Source: Eutrophocola sp964490145 (GTDB lineage Bacteria; Pseudomonadota; Gammaproteobacteria; Pseudomonadales; Pseudohongiellaceae). From it: a stretch of DNA of 11,971 nt. Below the pieces are notes generated by a model that was not told the origin of the DNA, searched no databases, and was given only the letters and a program-made list of their open reading frames with translations. This document shows, one piece after another, positions 1 to 6,539 of this stretch (its first letter is position 1; the number at the start of each line of letters is the position of its first letter). The DNA lies in NCBI GenBank assembly GCA_964490145.1, contig CAZBBS010000081.1, positions 1-11,971 on the forward strand, given 5' to 3'. The position numbers and the translations under genes were made by a program.

Positions 1-2425
1 CGAAGTTGTAACCCCAGATACCGTGGAAGAAGCCCGAGTTCAGCATGTACTCGTCTGTCAGGTTGGTACCAAACAGGGCGACAGAGTAATTGCCGTCACG
101 GGCTTCGTAGGTGACACGTGCGTTGATGGTACCCCAGTCACCGGATTCATCCGCTGAATCTGGCACCGGACCACCGTTCTTGGAGCCGTACCAGTCCATA
201 CGCAGGAACGGCAGTGAACGCCAGAACTGATCCGTGTAGGAGTAGTCGATACGCGTTGTCACAGACGCACCGCTGTCCATCGGGATTTCATACTGTGCAC
301 CGATGTTGTAGGTCAGGTCAGGTGCCTGGGCAAACTCGGTGGTGGTGTCCAGGGCAAAGGTACCGGCGGCGATTTCATCATAGCTGGTGCTCAGGATACC
401 GACGTTCACGTTGAAGGTCAGATTATCCGTTGGCAGCCAGGTGAACTCGATTTCGGCACCTTCCGCACTTGCTGTACCCACGTTGGTGGTCACCAGCTGT
501 GGCAGCTCAGCGCCAGTGGCCGGGTCACGCACCACACCGGAGTTCTGGATGTTTTTCCAGTCGGTGTGGAACAAAGTGGTATTCAGGCGAACCTTGCCGT
601 CAGCCAGGTCGGAGCGGAAACCAATCTCGTAGTTCTCCATAACCTGTGGAGAATACGGGAAAAAGACCACGCCCACACTGGTGGTGGTGCTGGATACGCC
701 GCCGGAGTCGAAGCCTTCGGAATAGCTGGCATAGCCCATGATGTCGTCAGTGAACTGGTAGGCCAGTGACAGTTTCATGGTGTCAGCATCGAAGGCTACC
801 AGGGTCGGGTTTCCAGCCGGGGTGCCCAGCCAGGGATCGCCAGCTGTGTACATGTCACCTTCAGGCGCCAGTGGCGCCGCATTCGGCGAGATGGTGTAGT
901 TCTGGGCCGAGTTGTCCTGATCGTGATAACGCATACCGAAGGTAGCGCTCAACTTGTCAGTGACCTGCCAGGCGACTTCACCGAAGATGGCGATACCATC
1001 TTGGTCGGCAGTGGTGAGGCGGTCATAAGCAAAGTTTGGCAGGATAATCGCACCGGCAACCACTTCACAGGGCAGCAGGCCCAGTGGGTTGGTGGCAGGA
1101 TCCCTGAGGGCAGCACAACGATCCGACGCATAAACATCGCTCAGCAACAGCTGAGGAGCTTCATTTCCCGGTAAGGTGCGGAACTCATTGACAGCGTAAC
1201 GGGCATCACGGTTGGTGCCCTTCTGATCCCAGTAGTAGGCACCGACAAACCAGTCAATGTTGTCTCCGAAGCTGCCAGAGATCTGGATTTCCTCGCTGAA
1301 GACTTCCAGTTTGTCCCTCAGGATATCTTCCACCAGCGTGTAGTCACTGTTTTCCCAGTCAACATTGATGTTCTGGAGCTGTTCGGTGTAACCGGTCAGC
1401 AACTGCACACTCAGGTTATCGTTAATGTCCCAGTTAAGGTCCAGGGACGCCTGTTTGCGATCAATATAGGAAGGGGTGATAACGTTGGAGCGGCTTTCCC
1501 ACTGGCCCACCTTGCCGCCGGGGTAACCGGCCTGGAAATTCTCCGGTTCAAAGGGGTCAATATCCAGAAACACGCCGCGTTTGGCTGCACCTTCCTTGGC
1601 CAGGCCATAGAACTGGGCCGGAATGACGCCCCAGCTCTGCACACCCGGTACGTAGGAAGTGTCATAGATACCGTCCTGGATACGGGGTTCATTCATCACC
1701 ACGCTATCCTTGCTCAGCACCATTCGGGCACTGAAGTTGTCAGCAGGAGTCCACAGGAAATCCCCGCGTAACACTTCCTGATCCAGCATGCCGTAATCCT
1801 GGCCAGTGGTCAGACCGTCGATAAAGCCGTCACGGGACAGCGTTGATGCTGTCCATTTGGTCAGCAGATTGTCCGTGATAGGAACGTCGACAGCCGCCTT
1901 GATATCACGACGGTTATAGGAGCCGGCTGTGGCAGTCACGCTACCGCCGAATTCGTTGCTGGGACGCTTGGTCCACATACGAATGGCGCCACCGGTGGAG
2001 TCACGACCGTAAGTGGTACCCTGTGGTCCACGCAGCACCTCGATACGATCCAGGTCCACGAAGTCGGAAACCAGCATACCGCTGGTACCCACCTGCCAAA
2101 TACCGTCGATGTATACACCCACGTTTGGCAGGCCACGGACACGGAACTGGGTACCGAAAGTACCGGCACCGCCACCCTGGATGTTAAGGTTTGGAATGGT
2201 GTTGCCCACGTCCTCGAGTGAATCGAGACCCTGCAACTCAAGATTGTCGCCAGTCATGGCGACGATGGAGACCGGCACCTCCTGGAGGTCCTGCTCACGG
2301 CGGGTAGCCGTCACCATGATTTCTTCAATCGCTGAATCCTCCTGTGCCCAGGCGAACTGGGTGGGCACAACGACGGAGCCTGCTACTGCTGCAGCGATTG
2401 CCGTGTGTAAGAGTTTACGTTTCAT
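1..2425 (-). CDS. TonB-dependent outer-membrane receptor, C-terminus cut by window edge
   Basis: Reading leftward from the ATG at 2423-2425, one frame stays open for 808 codons to the window edge. Residues 1-27 form a signal peptide (basic MKRK start, Ala/Val-rich core, AWA cleavage site before Gln28). A TonB-box-like stretch, EEIMVTATRR, follows at about 34-43. The plug domain spans roughly 48-160 and carries the family hallmarks RVRGLPNVGVYIDGI and LRGPQGTTYGRDSTGGAI. The rest is beta-barrel, ending here at a typical penultimate stretch (GTNLTDEYML, then GIWGYNF), so probably only 15-30 residues are missing. Such receptors import bound ligands across the outer membrane using TonB-ExbBD energy. 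The substrate cannot be read from sequence. The plug style resembles the large receptor families of marine and hydrocarbon- or steroid-degrading gammaproteobacteria rather than a classic siderophore receptor, but that is inference. Start choice is supported by a near-perfect Shine-Dalgarno. No partner gene is adjacent. Confidence 0.93.
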   Translation of the reverse strand, partial: MKRKLLHTAIAAAVAGSVVVPTQFAWAQEDSAIEEIMVTATRREQDLQEVPVSIVAMTGDNLELQGLDSLEDVGNTIPNLNIQGGGAGTFGTQFRVRGLPNVGVYIDGIWQVGTSGMLVSDFVDLDRIEVLRGPQGTTYGRDSTGGAIRMWTKRPSNEFGGSVTATAGSYNRRDIKAAVDVPITDNLLTKWTASTLSRDGFIDGLTTGQDYGMLDQEVLRGDFLWTPADNFSARMVLSKDSVVMNEPRIQDGIYDTSYVPGVQSWGVIPAQFYGLAKEGAAKRGVFLDIDPFEPENFQAGYPGGKVGQWESRSNVITPSYIDRKQASLDLNWDINDNLSVQLLTGYTEQLQNINVDWENSDYTLVEDILRDKLEVFSEEIQISGSFGDNIDWFVGAYYWDQKGTNRDARYAVNEFRTLPGNEAPQLLLSDVYASDRCAALRDPATNPLGLLPCEVVAGAIILPNFAYDRLTTADQDGIAIFGEVAWQVTDKLSATFGMRYHDQDNSAQNYTISPNAAPLAPEGDMYTAGDPWLGTPAGNPTLVAFDADTMKLSLAYQFTDDIMGYASYSEGFDSGGVSSTTTSVGVVFFPYSPQVMENYEIGFRSDLADGKVRLNTTLFHTDWKNIQNSGVVRDPATGAELPQLVTTNVGTASAEGAEIEFTWLPTDNLTFNVNVGILSTSYDEIAAGTFALDTTTEFAQAPDLTYNIGAQYEIPMDSGASVTTRIDYSYTDQFWRSLPFLRMDWYGSKNGGPVPDSADESGDWGTINARVTYEARDGNYSVALFGTNLTDEYMLNSGFFHGIWGYNF

Positions 2426-2433
2426 TAATACTG

Positions 2434-2439
2434 CCTCCT
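2434..2439 (-). promoter_or_regulatory. Shine-Dalgarno of the TonB-dependent receptor
   Basis: On the minus strand AGGAGG lies 8 nt before the ATG at 2425. It is a full consensus ribosome site and fixes the receptor start. Confidence 0.85.
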
Positions 2440-2627
2440 GATTGATTTAATTTTTTATTTCTTGAAGCAATGTTCGCGTCAAGGCTGAACGCCTATGGCG
2501 AAACTGAAAGTGAGTACTACACGGACACTTTTCCTTAATCTGGATATAACGATAGTGCTGCTTGATCCCCCTTAATGCATTTGAATTGAATGGTCGGTAA
2601 TCGTTGACTGTCTTGCTTCGCAACCCC

Positions 2628-2648
2628 GTTGTGATCAGTTGTCACAAC
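2628..2648. promoter_or_regulatory. Inverted repeat, possible operator upstream of the receptor gene
   Basis: Perfect 7-base arms GTTGTGA and TCACAAC are separated by 7 bases, about 200 bp upstream of the receptor start. The inner half-sites TGTGA and TCACA are those of a CRP/FNR-type site, but they are 7 bases apart instead of the usual 6, so a CRP call is uncertain. It could equally bind another dimeric regulator. No confident -35/-10 pair was found between it and the gene. Confidence 0.35.
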
Positions 2649-3086
2649 TTTATAGGCCGATTGGCCGAAACCTGCAGAAAACTTCCATTATTTGTACCTG
2701 TAGAATCCGTATACGTCAACTGGAAAAGTTCATATTGATTCCTCATTTTTTATGATTATTTTGCTCATTTATTCTAGAAGGTTTTTCACATTCATGCTTT
2801 TTTCGGTTAGTCAGAGCCTGGCCGCTAATACGAACTATAGTGAGTTGGGGGGGCGGTTGGGACTCAGAACATCGTGTACATCATGCTGGCCCAGTACACC
2901 CTTACCAAGCCTGGCGTGAGTTTGCCAGTGATGTGATTAATGCCCAGAATCTGTAGCGGGCTACCGAAACCCTGAATCTCCGGCGTCTGAAAGAGCTCAA
3001 TGGATGGTTGAGGTAGAAGCACTTGGGAAATTTTTTTATGTCGGAATCAAGGGTATAGCGGGGTGGTCTTTTTTGATTCCTAGCAT
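2649..3086. other. AT-rich stretch without a supported gene
   Basis: No intact reading frame with family features is visible. A plus-strand stretch around 2890-3010 reads as a polar, helix-like peptide (WREFASDVINAQNL, a stop, then RATETLNLRRLKELNGWL). This could be another gene remnant, but I cannot assign a family. A run of seven G lies at 2847-2853. An 8-base inverted repeat sits at 3043-3080 and is listed separately. Confidence 0.4.
3043..3080. repeat. 8-bp perfect inverted repeat with 22-bp loop
   Basis: GGAATCAA at 3043-3050 is matched by TTGATTCC at 3073-3080. It lies immediately before the EAL-like remnant. It could be an old regulatory site, a weak hairpin or a chance match. No T-run terminator context is present except the internal T-stretch at 3069-3074. 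Confidence 0.3.
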
Positions 3087-3375
3087 ATGCTTGGCATATT
3101 ATATGTTATTCCGGTGATGAAGGTGTTTTTGGCTAGATCAGGGAGCAGGAGCTGGATCTTATTCGGGTTCTTGAAGAAGTTTGGTATTGCAAGGCACACT
3201 GGGATAATCGGTAACCAGCTTGATGTTGTCATGCTAAATTCTGATTCACCTGTCAGGTGTGAAATCGATTGTTGATGTGGGTAATGACGAGTCAAAGCTT
3301 GAAGCACTCAAAACCCTCAAAATCGATTATGTGAAAGGCAACTTTGCCCGGGCCCAGGAGCGGCAGATCTATTAA
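3087..3375 (+). pseudogene. Degraded C-terminal remnant of an EAL-type c-di-GMP phosphodiesterase domain
   Basis: Two overlapping plus-strand frames together resemble the second half of an EAL domain. The first (3087-3275) contains GSRSWILFGFLKKFGI, then GNQLDVVMLNSDSPVRC. These correspond to the DDFGSG..SFGYLKKFPVD and KIDGxFVxDML segments of the family. The second frame, shifted by one (3259-3375), reads VKSIVDVGNDESKLEALK, then TLKIDYVKGNFARAQ, matching the closing IKTIAEFVExxExLEELKxxGIDYxQGxxIARPQ segment. About 15 residues between them are missing. The catalytic residues are gone: the DDFG position reads ARSG, KID is lost, and AEF/AEGVE is VDVG. No start, promoter or upstream half is visible, so this is a fossil rather than a functional gene. 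The assignment is by motif recognition only. A chance resemblance is possible, but two ordered segments argue against it. Confidence 0.5.
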
Positions 3376-3454
3376 CGGATTAAACCCCGTCCTGCTTTTA
3401 CCTGTTAAGCATGCTGTCAATAAACAGAATCCGGACATGATTAAAATGGAATAA

Positions 3455-3482
3455 AAAAAGCCGGTTAAAAAACCGGCTTTTT
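3455..3482. terminator. Rho-independent hairpin terminator, probably bidirectional
   Basis: A 12-base perfect stem (arms 3455-3466 and 3471-3482, core AAGCCGGTT/AACCGGCTT) has an AAAA loop. The arms end in A-runs on one side and T-runs on the other, so it has a U-tract in both directions. It lies 22 bp beyond the stop of the VOC gene on the minus strand and would end that transcript. Confidence 0.85.
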
Positions 3483-3504
3483 GTTGCTGTCTTGAAAGGT
3501 CAGT

Positions 3505-3888
3505 TTATTCAGCGGCAAAGCAGTAGGCGCAAATTTTGTTGCCATCCGGGTCGCGCAGATATGAGGCATAGGCAGTAGGGGTAAAATTGCGCGGACCAGG
3601 TTCACCCGCATCGGTACCGCCGTTGGCCAGGCCGGCTTCATGGAATTTGTGCACTTGATCGCGGGTTTCAGCATGGAAACCGATGGTGCCGCCATTGGCA
3701 TGACAGGCTGGGTTGCCATCTGAAGGCGTCAGGATGACAAATTCGGGGCTTTCCTTTCCATACATCATCGCAGTTGGATGCAGGTTGCCCAGATTGTTAA
3801 TGCCCAGAGCGCCCAGAGCGCCATCATAAAATTTGACAGCCTGCTCGAAATTGTTGGTGCCAAGGGTAACATGCGTAAAAATAGCCAT
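3505..3888 (-). CDS. VOC-superfamily (glyoxalase/bleomycin-resistance fold) small protein
   Basis: This 127-residue protein has the length and layout of a single vicinal-oxygen-chelate unit pair. The first beta-alpha-beta unit opens with FTHVTLGTNNFEQAVKFYD, the second with GTIGFHAETRDQVHKFHEA, and the closing strand is SYLRDPDGNKICAY. His6 and His72 sit at metal-ligand positions of the superfamily. The position that is normally the acidic ligand after DPDGN is Cys120 here, as in a VOC subgroup with DPDGNKIC endings, so classical glyoxalase I activity should not be assumed. Cellular role and substrate are unknown, and no signal peptide is present, so it is cytoplasmic. The ATG at 3888 is preceded by AAGGAA at good spacing. 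It is divergent from the lipoprotein gene across about 146 bp and ends at a strong hairpin terminator, so it is probably monocistronic. Confidence 0.9.
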   Translation of the reverse strand: MAIFTHVTLGTNNFEQAVKFYDGALGALGINNLGNLHPTAMMYGKESPEFVILTPSDGNPACHANGGTIGFHAETRDQVHKFHEAGLANGGTDAGEPGPRNFTPTAYASYLRDPDGNKICAYCFAAE

Positions 3889-3891
3889 AGT

Positions 3892-3899
3892 GGTTCCTT
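3892..3899 (-). promoter_or_regulatory. Shine-Dalgarno of the VOC gene
   Basis: AAGGAACC on the minus strand lies just upstream of the ATG at 3888 and supports that start. Confidence 0.6.
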
Positions 3900-3924
3900 A
3901 TTTTTGGGTTTGTACAGACTTTGT

Positions 3925-3939
3925 GTTATTGCAAATAAC
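3925..3939. promoter_or_regulatory. Short perfect palindrome in the shared divergent upstream region
   Basis: GTTATT-GCA-AATAAC has 6-base perfect arms and a 3-base centre. It is 37 bp from the VOC start and about 95 bp from the lipoprotein start, where a dimeric repressor could act on one or both. A second palindrome, CCTGGCCAGG, lies at 3961-3970. No clear sigma70 promoter was found for either gene. Regulation is inference. Confidence 0.3.
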
Positions 3940-4034
3940 CTGCAGAAAACGAAGCATAAACCTGGCCAGGCAATGGCGTCCAGCAAAACATTTTACGGTA
4001 AGGATTCGGCAAAACATCCAGCCAGGTGGTTATA

Positions 4035-5051
4035 ATGGACAGCCATAACCTGGTGCAAGAGTTAGCCGAGATGTCTGTATTTTCCCGTATCGCCATAGGT
4101 GTTTTGCTGGTGGCTTTGCTGTCCTCCTGCATGACGAATAGCCGGAGCGGCTGTGACCGGCAATGTCTGATTGCCATGGCGAACACCTACCTGGAGGCTA
4201 TCGCGGCAAATGACCCGGCCATGGCACACTTGTCCGCAGATGTAAGGTTTGTGGAAAATATTGTGGACCTGGAACCGGGACAGGGTATATGGGAAACCGC
4301 CACCGGTGTTTCCGACACCTACCGCATTATGGTTCCCGATCCTTCGCAGGCCAGTATTGGCCTGCTGACACTGGTTTCCCGGCATGGTAAGCATGGCGTC
4401 TTTGAGGCGCTGCTGGCAGCCAGATTGAAAGTACGCCAGGGACAGATAGTTGAAGCCGAGCATTTGCTGGATGAAGTCCCGGCCATTGCTGACCCGGCGA
4501 ACCTGCAGGCGCCGCGAGCCAATATCCAGCGGATAGTTCACGAGGACCAGCGTATGAGTCGTCGGGTCTTGCAGCGTATTGCCCTTTCCTATTATGACGC
4601 CCTAAACCTGAGTGACGGGTCGCTGGCACCTTTTGCCGCGGATTGTGAACGCATGGAAAACGGTATGATCACTGCGGCTTATCACCTGGGGCCGGCACTG
4701 TTTGACAGCATTGATGTCAATGACCAGCCGCCGCCGGCTGTTGCGAGGGATTGTATTGGGCAGATGAATTCCAGGCGCTTTGCCTACATTGATGCGATCG
4801 ATAACCGCCGGATAGTAGCTGTTGATCCTGTCCAAGGGCTGGTAATGGGTTGGTCGCATTTTCGCCAGTCCATGGCCCAGGGTCCTCAGCGTATGATTGC
4901 CGCAGATGGTAGTGAAGTGCTCTGGGAAGAAAAGCGCGCACCCTATGATTTGCCTGCCGCTCATGTTTTCAAGATCAGCGGTGGTCAAATCCATGAGGTG
5001 GAAGCGCTGGGTATTTTCCTTCCTTATAATTCACGGATGTCGTGGGAATGA
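4035..5051 (+). CDS. Predicted lipoprotein with two SnoaL-like/DUF8021-like halves
   Basis: The encoded protein is about 338 residues from the ATG at 4035, which has AGGTGG 5 nt upstream. A shorter form starting at the ATG at 4071 is attractive because it gives a textbook lipoprotein signal (MSVFSRIAIGVLLVALLSSC) with lipid-attachment Cys at residue 20, whereas the longer start puts acidic residues before the membrane core. Two related halves follow. Half one has CDRQCLIAMANTYLEAIAAN, then DVRFVENIVDLEPGQGIW and LAARLKVRQGQIVEAEHLL. Half two has LQRIALSYYDALNLSDGS, then PFAADCERMENGM and HVFKISGGQIHEVEALGIF. Each shows the helix, 'xxF.EN' and C-terminal 'ikv..G.I.eie' pattern of SnoaL/NTF2-like (DUF8021-type) domains. 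Such folds bind small hydrophobic molecules, and some are enzymes, but no catalytic set is evident. It is likely anchored in the periplasm-facing or outer membrane. Function unknown. Confidence 0.82.
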   Translation: MDSHNLVQELAEMSVFSRIAIGVLLVALLSSCMTNSRSGCDRQCLIAMANTYLEAIAANDPAMAHLSADVRFVENIVDLEPGQGIWETATGVSDTYRIMVPDPSQASIGLLTLVSRHGKHGVFEALLAARLKVRQGQIVEAEHLLDEVPAIADPANLQAPRANIQRIVHEDQRMSRRVLQRIALSYYDALNLSDGSLAPFAADCERMENGMITAAYHLGPALFDSIDVNDQPPPAVARDCIGQMNSRRFAYIDAIDNRRIVAVDPVQGLVMGWSHFRQSMAQGPQRMIAADGSEVLWEEKRAPYDLPAAHVFKISGGQIHEVEALGIFLPYNSRMSWE

Positions 5052-5219
5052 TCAGTGTTAGTGCTTCCTAAATTTGCCAACTTACTGAGTTTCCCTGTTT
5101 AAAATCTGAGCACGCCCTGAGATCAACATAACACCACGCGTGCCTGTGATCAGTTTCCAATCAGATAGCCTGTACCAGAGGCGGTTAAAGAGTCCACTGA
5201 CGTTGCATTGGACGTCTCG

Positions 5220-6476
5220 TTATTTGCTGTCGATCAGTTGTCTGATGCTTGCCAGCAGTTTTTCCTTATCGATGGGTTTGCCGAAGAACTCCCTGATTCC
5301 CTTGTCCTTGGCTTTCTGTTCTGTCAGATCCTTGCTGTAACCCGTCAAAATAATGATGGGCATGGAGGGATCCAGCATCAGGATTTCCTCAGATAACTCG
5401 ATACCGGTCAGGCCGGGCATAACCTGGTCTGTGATGACCAGTGAGATGTTTTCCTGGTGTGTCTGAAAGTGCGCAAGGGCGTCACTGCTCTTTGAAAAGT
5501 ACACAGGCTCAAAGCCGTTGCGCAGCAAAATTTCCCGCAAGTAGCTGCCTACCATGACATCGTCATCTACGACCATTATCTGTTCAGGCGCGTTTGCCTG
5601 TATGGCAGACTGGATTTCAGCCTGTGATGGAATCGGGAAGAGCAGGTGGAACATGGTACCCTTTTCGGGAGAGGAATCGATGTAGATATGGCCGCCGGTG
5701 TTGTGAATGATGCCATGAACCATGGACAAGCCGAGCCCTGTGCCTTCCCCTTCTTTCTTGGTGGTATAAAAAGGATCAAATATTTTGGAAATGACTTTTT
5801 CAGGGATACCATGACCACTGTCTTTCAGGGTGATATCCAGGAAGGTGCCAAAAATATTCTCATGGCAGGAATGACATTCGCGGTTCAGGGTCCTGCAATT
5901 GAATGCGATCTCGATAGTCCCGTGTCCCTCCATGGCATCTCTGGCATTCAGACATAGATTTATAATCACCTGTTCAAATTCCACCGGGTCCAGATTGATT
6001 TTGGGAATATTCTCTTCTCTGTTGATGTTGACCGGAACCTTCTCCCGCAGTGCCGGCATGACCAGGTTCACAGCCTTCTCAATCAGCTGTAGTGGCTCCT
6101 GTAATGATGTTGCGCTGGTCGAATTTCGGGAATAAGCGAGCATTTTTTCTATTAGATCCTTGCCGCGCTTGCCGCCCTGTTCGATGGTCTCCAGATAGCT
6201 GTGGGTATTGTCATCCATGGTTCCGAACCGCAGGCCAAGTTCGGCATAGCCGAGGATAGAGGTCAGGATGTTGTTGAAGTCATGGGCAATACCGGCGGTC
6301 AGAATACCGATAGCTTCCATTTTCTGGGAGTTGAACAGCTGTTTTTCGAGGGCTTTCTGTCTGTTCTTCTGTATCTCTTCTTCAGTGATATCCCGCAGGA
6401 TAATCAGTGCGCCTTCATCGCCGTCATTGCTGCCTTTGTACTGGAAGTAGTTGATCTCGTAGGTGCGTTCACCCAC
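5220..6476 (-). CDS. Transmitter half of the interrupted kinase: HisKA, HATPase and receiver
   Basis: The first usable initiator after the amber codon is GTG at 6476, giving 418 residues in the same frame. It has no visible Shine-Dalgarno, so efficient re-initiation is doubtful. Numbered from that GTG: the tail of PAS2 (1-35), HisKA with AGIAHDFNN (His65), N box NLCLNARDAM (Asn177), G1 DSGHGIP (219-225), F box DPFYTTKKEG, G2 GEGTGLGLSMVHG (243-255), then a receiver domain with acidic DDD (304-306), phospho-acceptor Asp350 in VITDQVMPG, Thr in ILTGYS and the FGKP lysine. All catalytic motifs are intact, so the transmitter itself shows no decay. A pair of cysteines (201 and 204) precedes G1, as in many kinases of this hybrid type. 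A soluble product could still autophosphorylate but would lack membrane sensing. Confidence 0.75.
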   Translation of the reverse strand: MGERTYEINYFQYKGSNDGDEGALIILRDITEEEIQKNRQKALEKQLFNSQKMEAIGILTAGIAHDFNNILTSILGYAELGLRFGTMDDNTHSYLETIEQGGKRGKDLIEKMLAYSRNSTSATSLQEPLQLIEKAVNLVMPALREKVPVNINREENIPKINLDPVEFEQVIINLCLNARDAMEGHGTIEIAFNCRTLNRECHSCHENIFGTFLDITLKDSGHGIPEKVISKIFDPFYTTKKEGEGTGLGLSMVHGIIHNTGGHIYIDSSPEKGTMFHLLFPIPSQAEIQSAIQANAPEQIMVVDDDVMVGSYLREILLRNGFEPVYFSKSSDALAHFQTHQENISLVITDQVMPGLTGIELSEEILMLDPSMPIIILTGYSKDLTEQKAKDKGIREFFGKPIDKEKLLASIRQLIDSK

Positions 6477-6539
6477 GCTGGGGAAAAAATACTCTGCTGT
6501 ATGTCGGACGTTTTTTCCCTTCAGGCACTTCTCAATATT

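Noticed and set aside
2826..2840. TAATACGAACTATAG resembles a phage T7 promoter
   Set aside because: It lacks three central bases of the T7 consensus (TAATACGACTCACTATAG), so spacing is wrong, and no T7-like polymerase or phage gene is present. Treated as chance.
4062..4541. A 159-codon open frame antisense to the lipoprotein
   Set aside because: No family features, while the plus-strand gene has a ribosome site, lipobox and repeated domain pattern.
5052..5219. Terminator between the convergent lipoprotein and kinase genes
   Set aside because: Only a weak bulged stem (around 5184-5220) was found, without a good T-tract; not strong enough to annotate.
5862..5876. CHSCH in the histidine kinase matches the CxxCH c-type heme motif
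   Set aside because: It lies inside the cytoplasmic ATPase domain just before the G1 box, where paired cysteines are common in this kinase type; heme attachment needs export to the periplasm.
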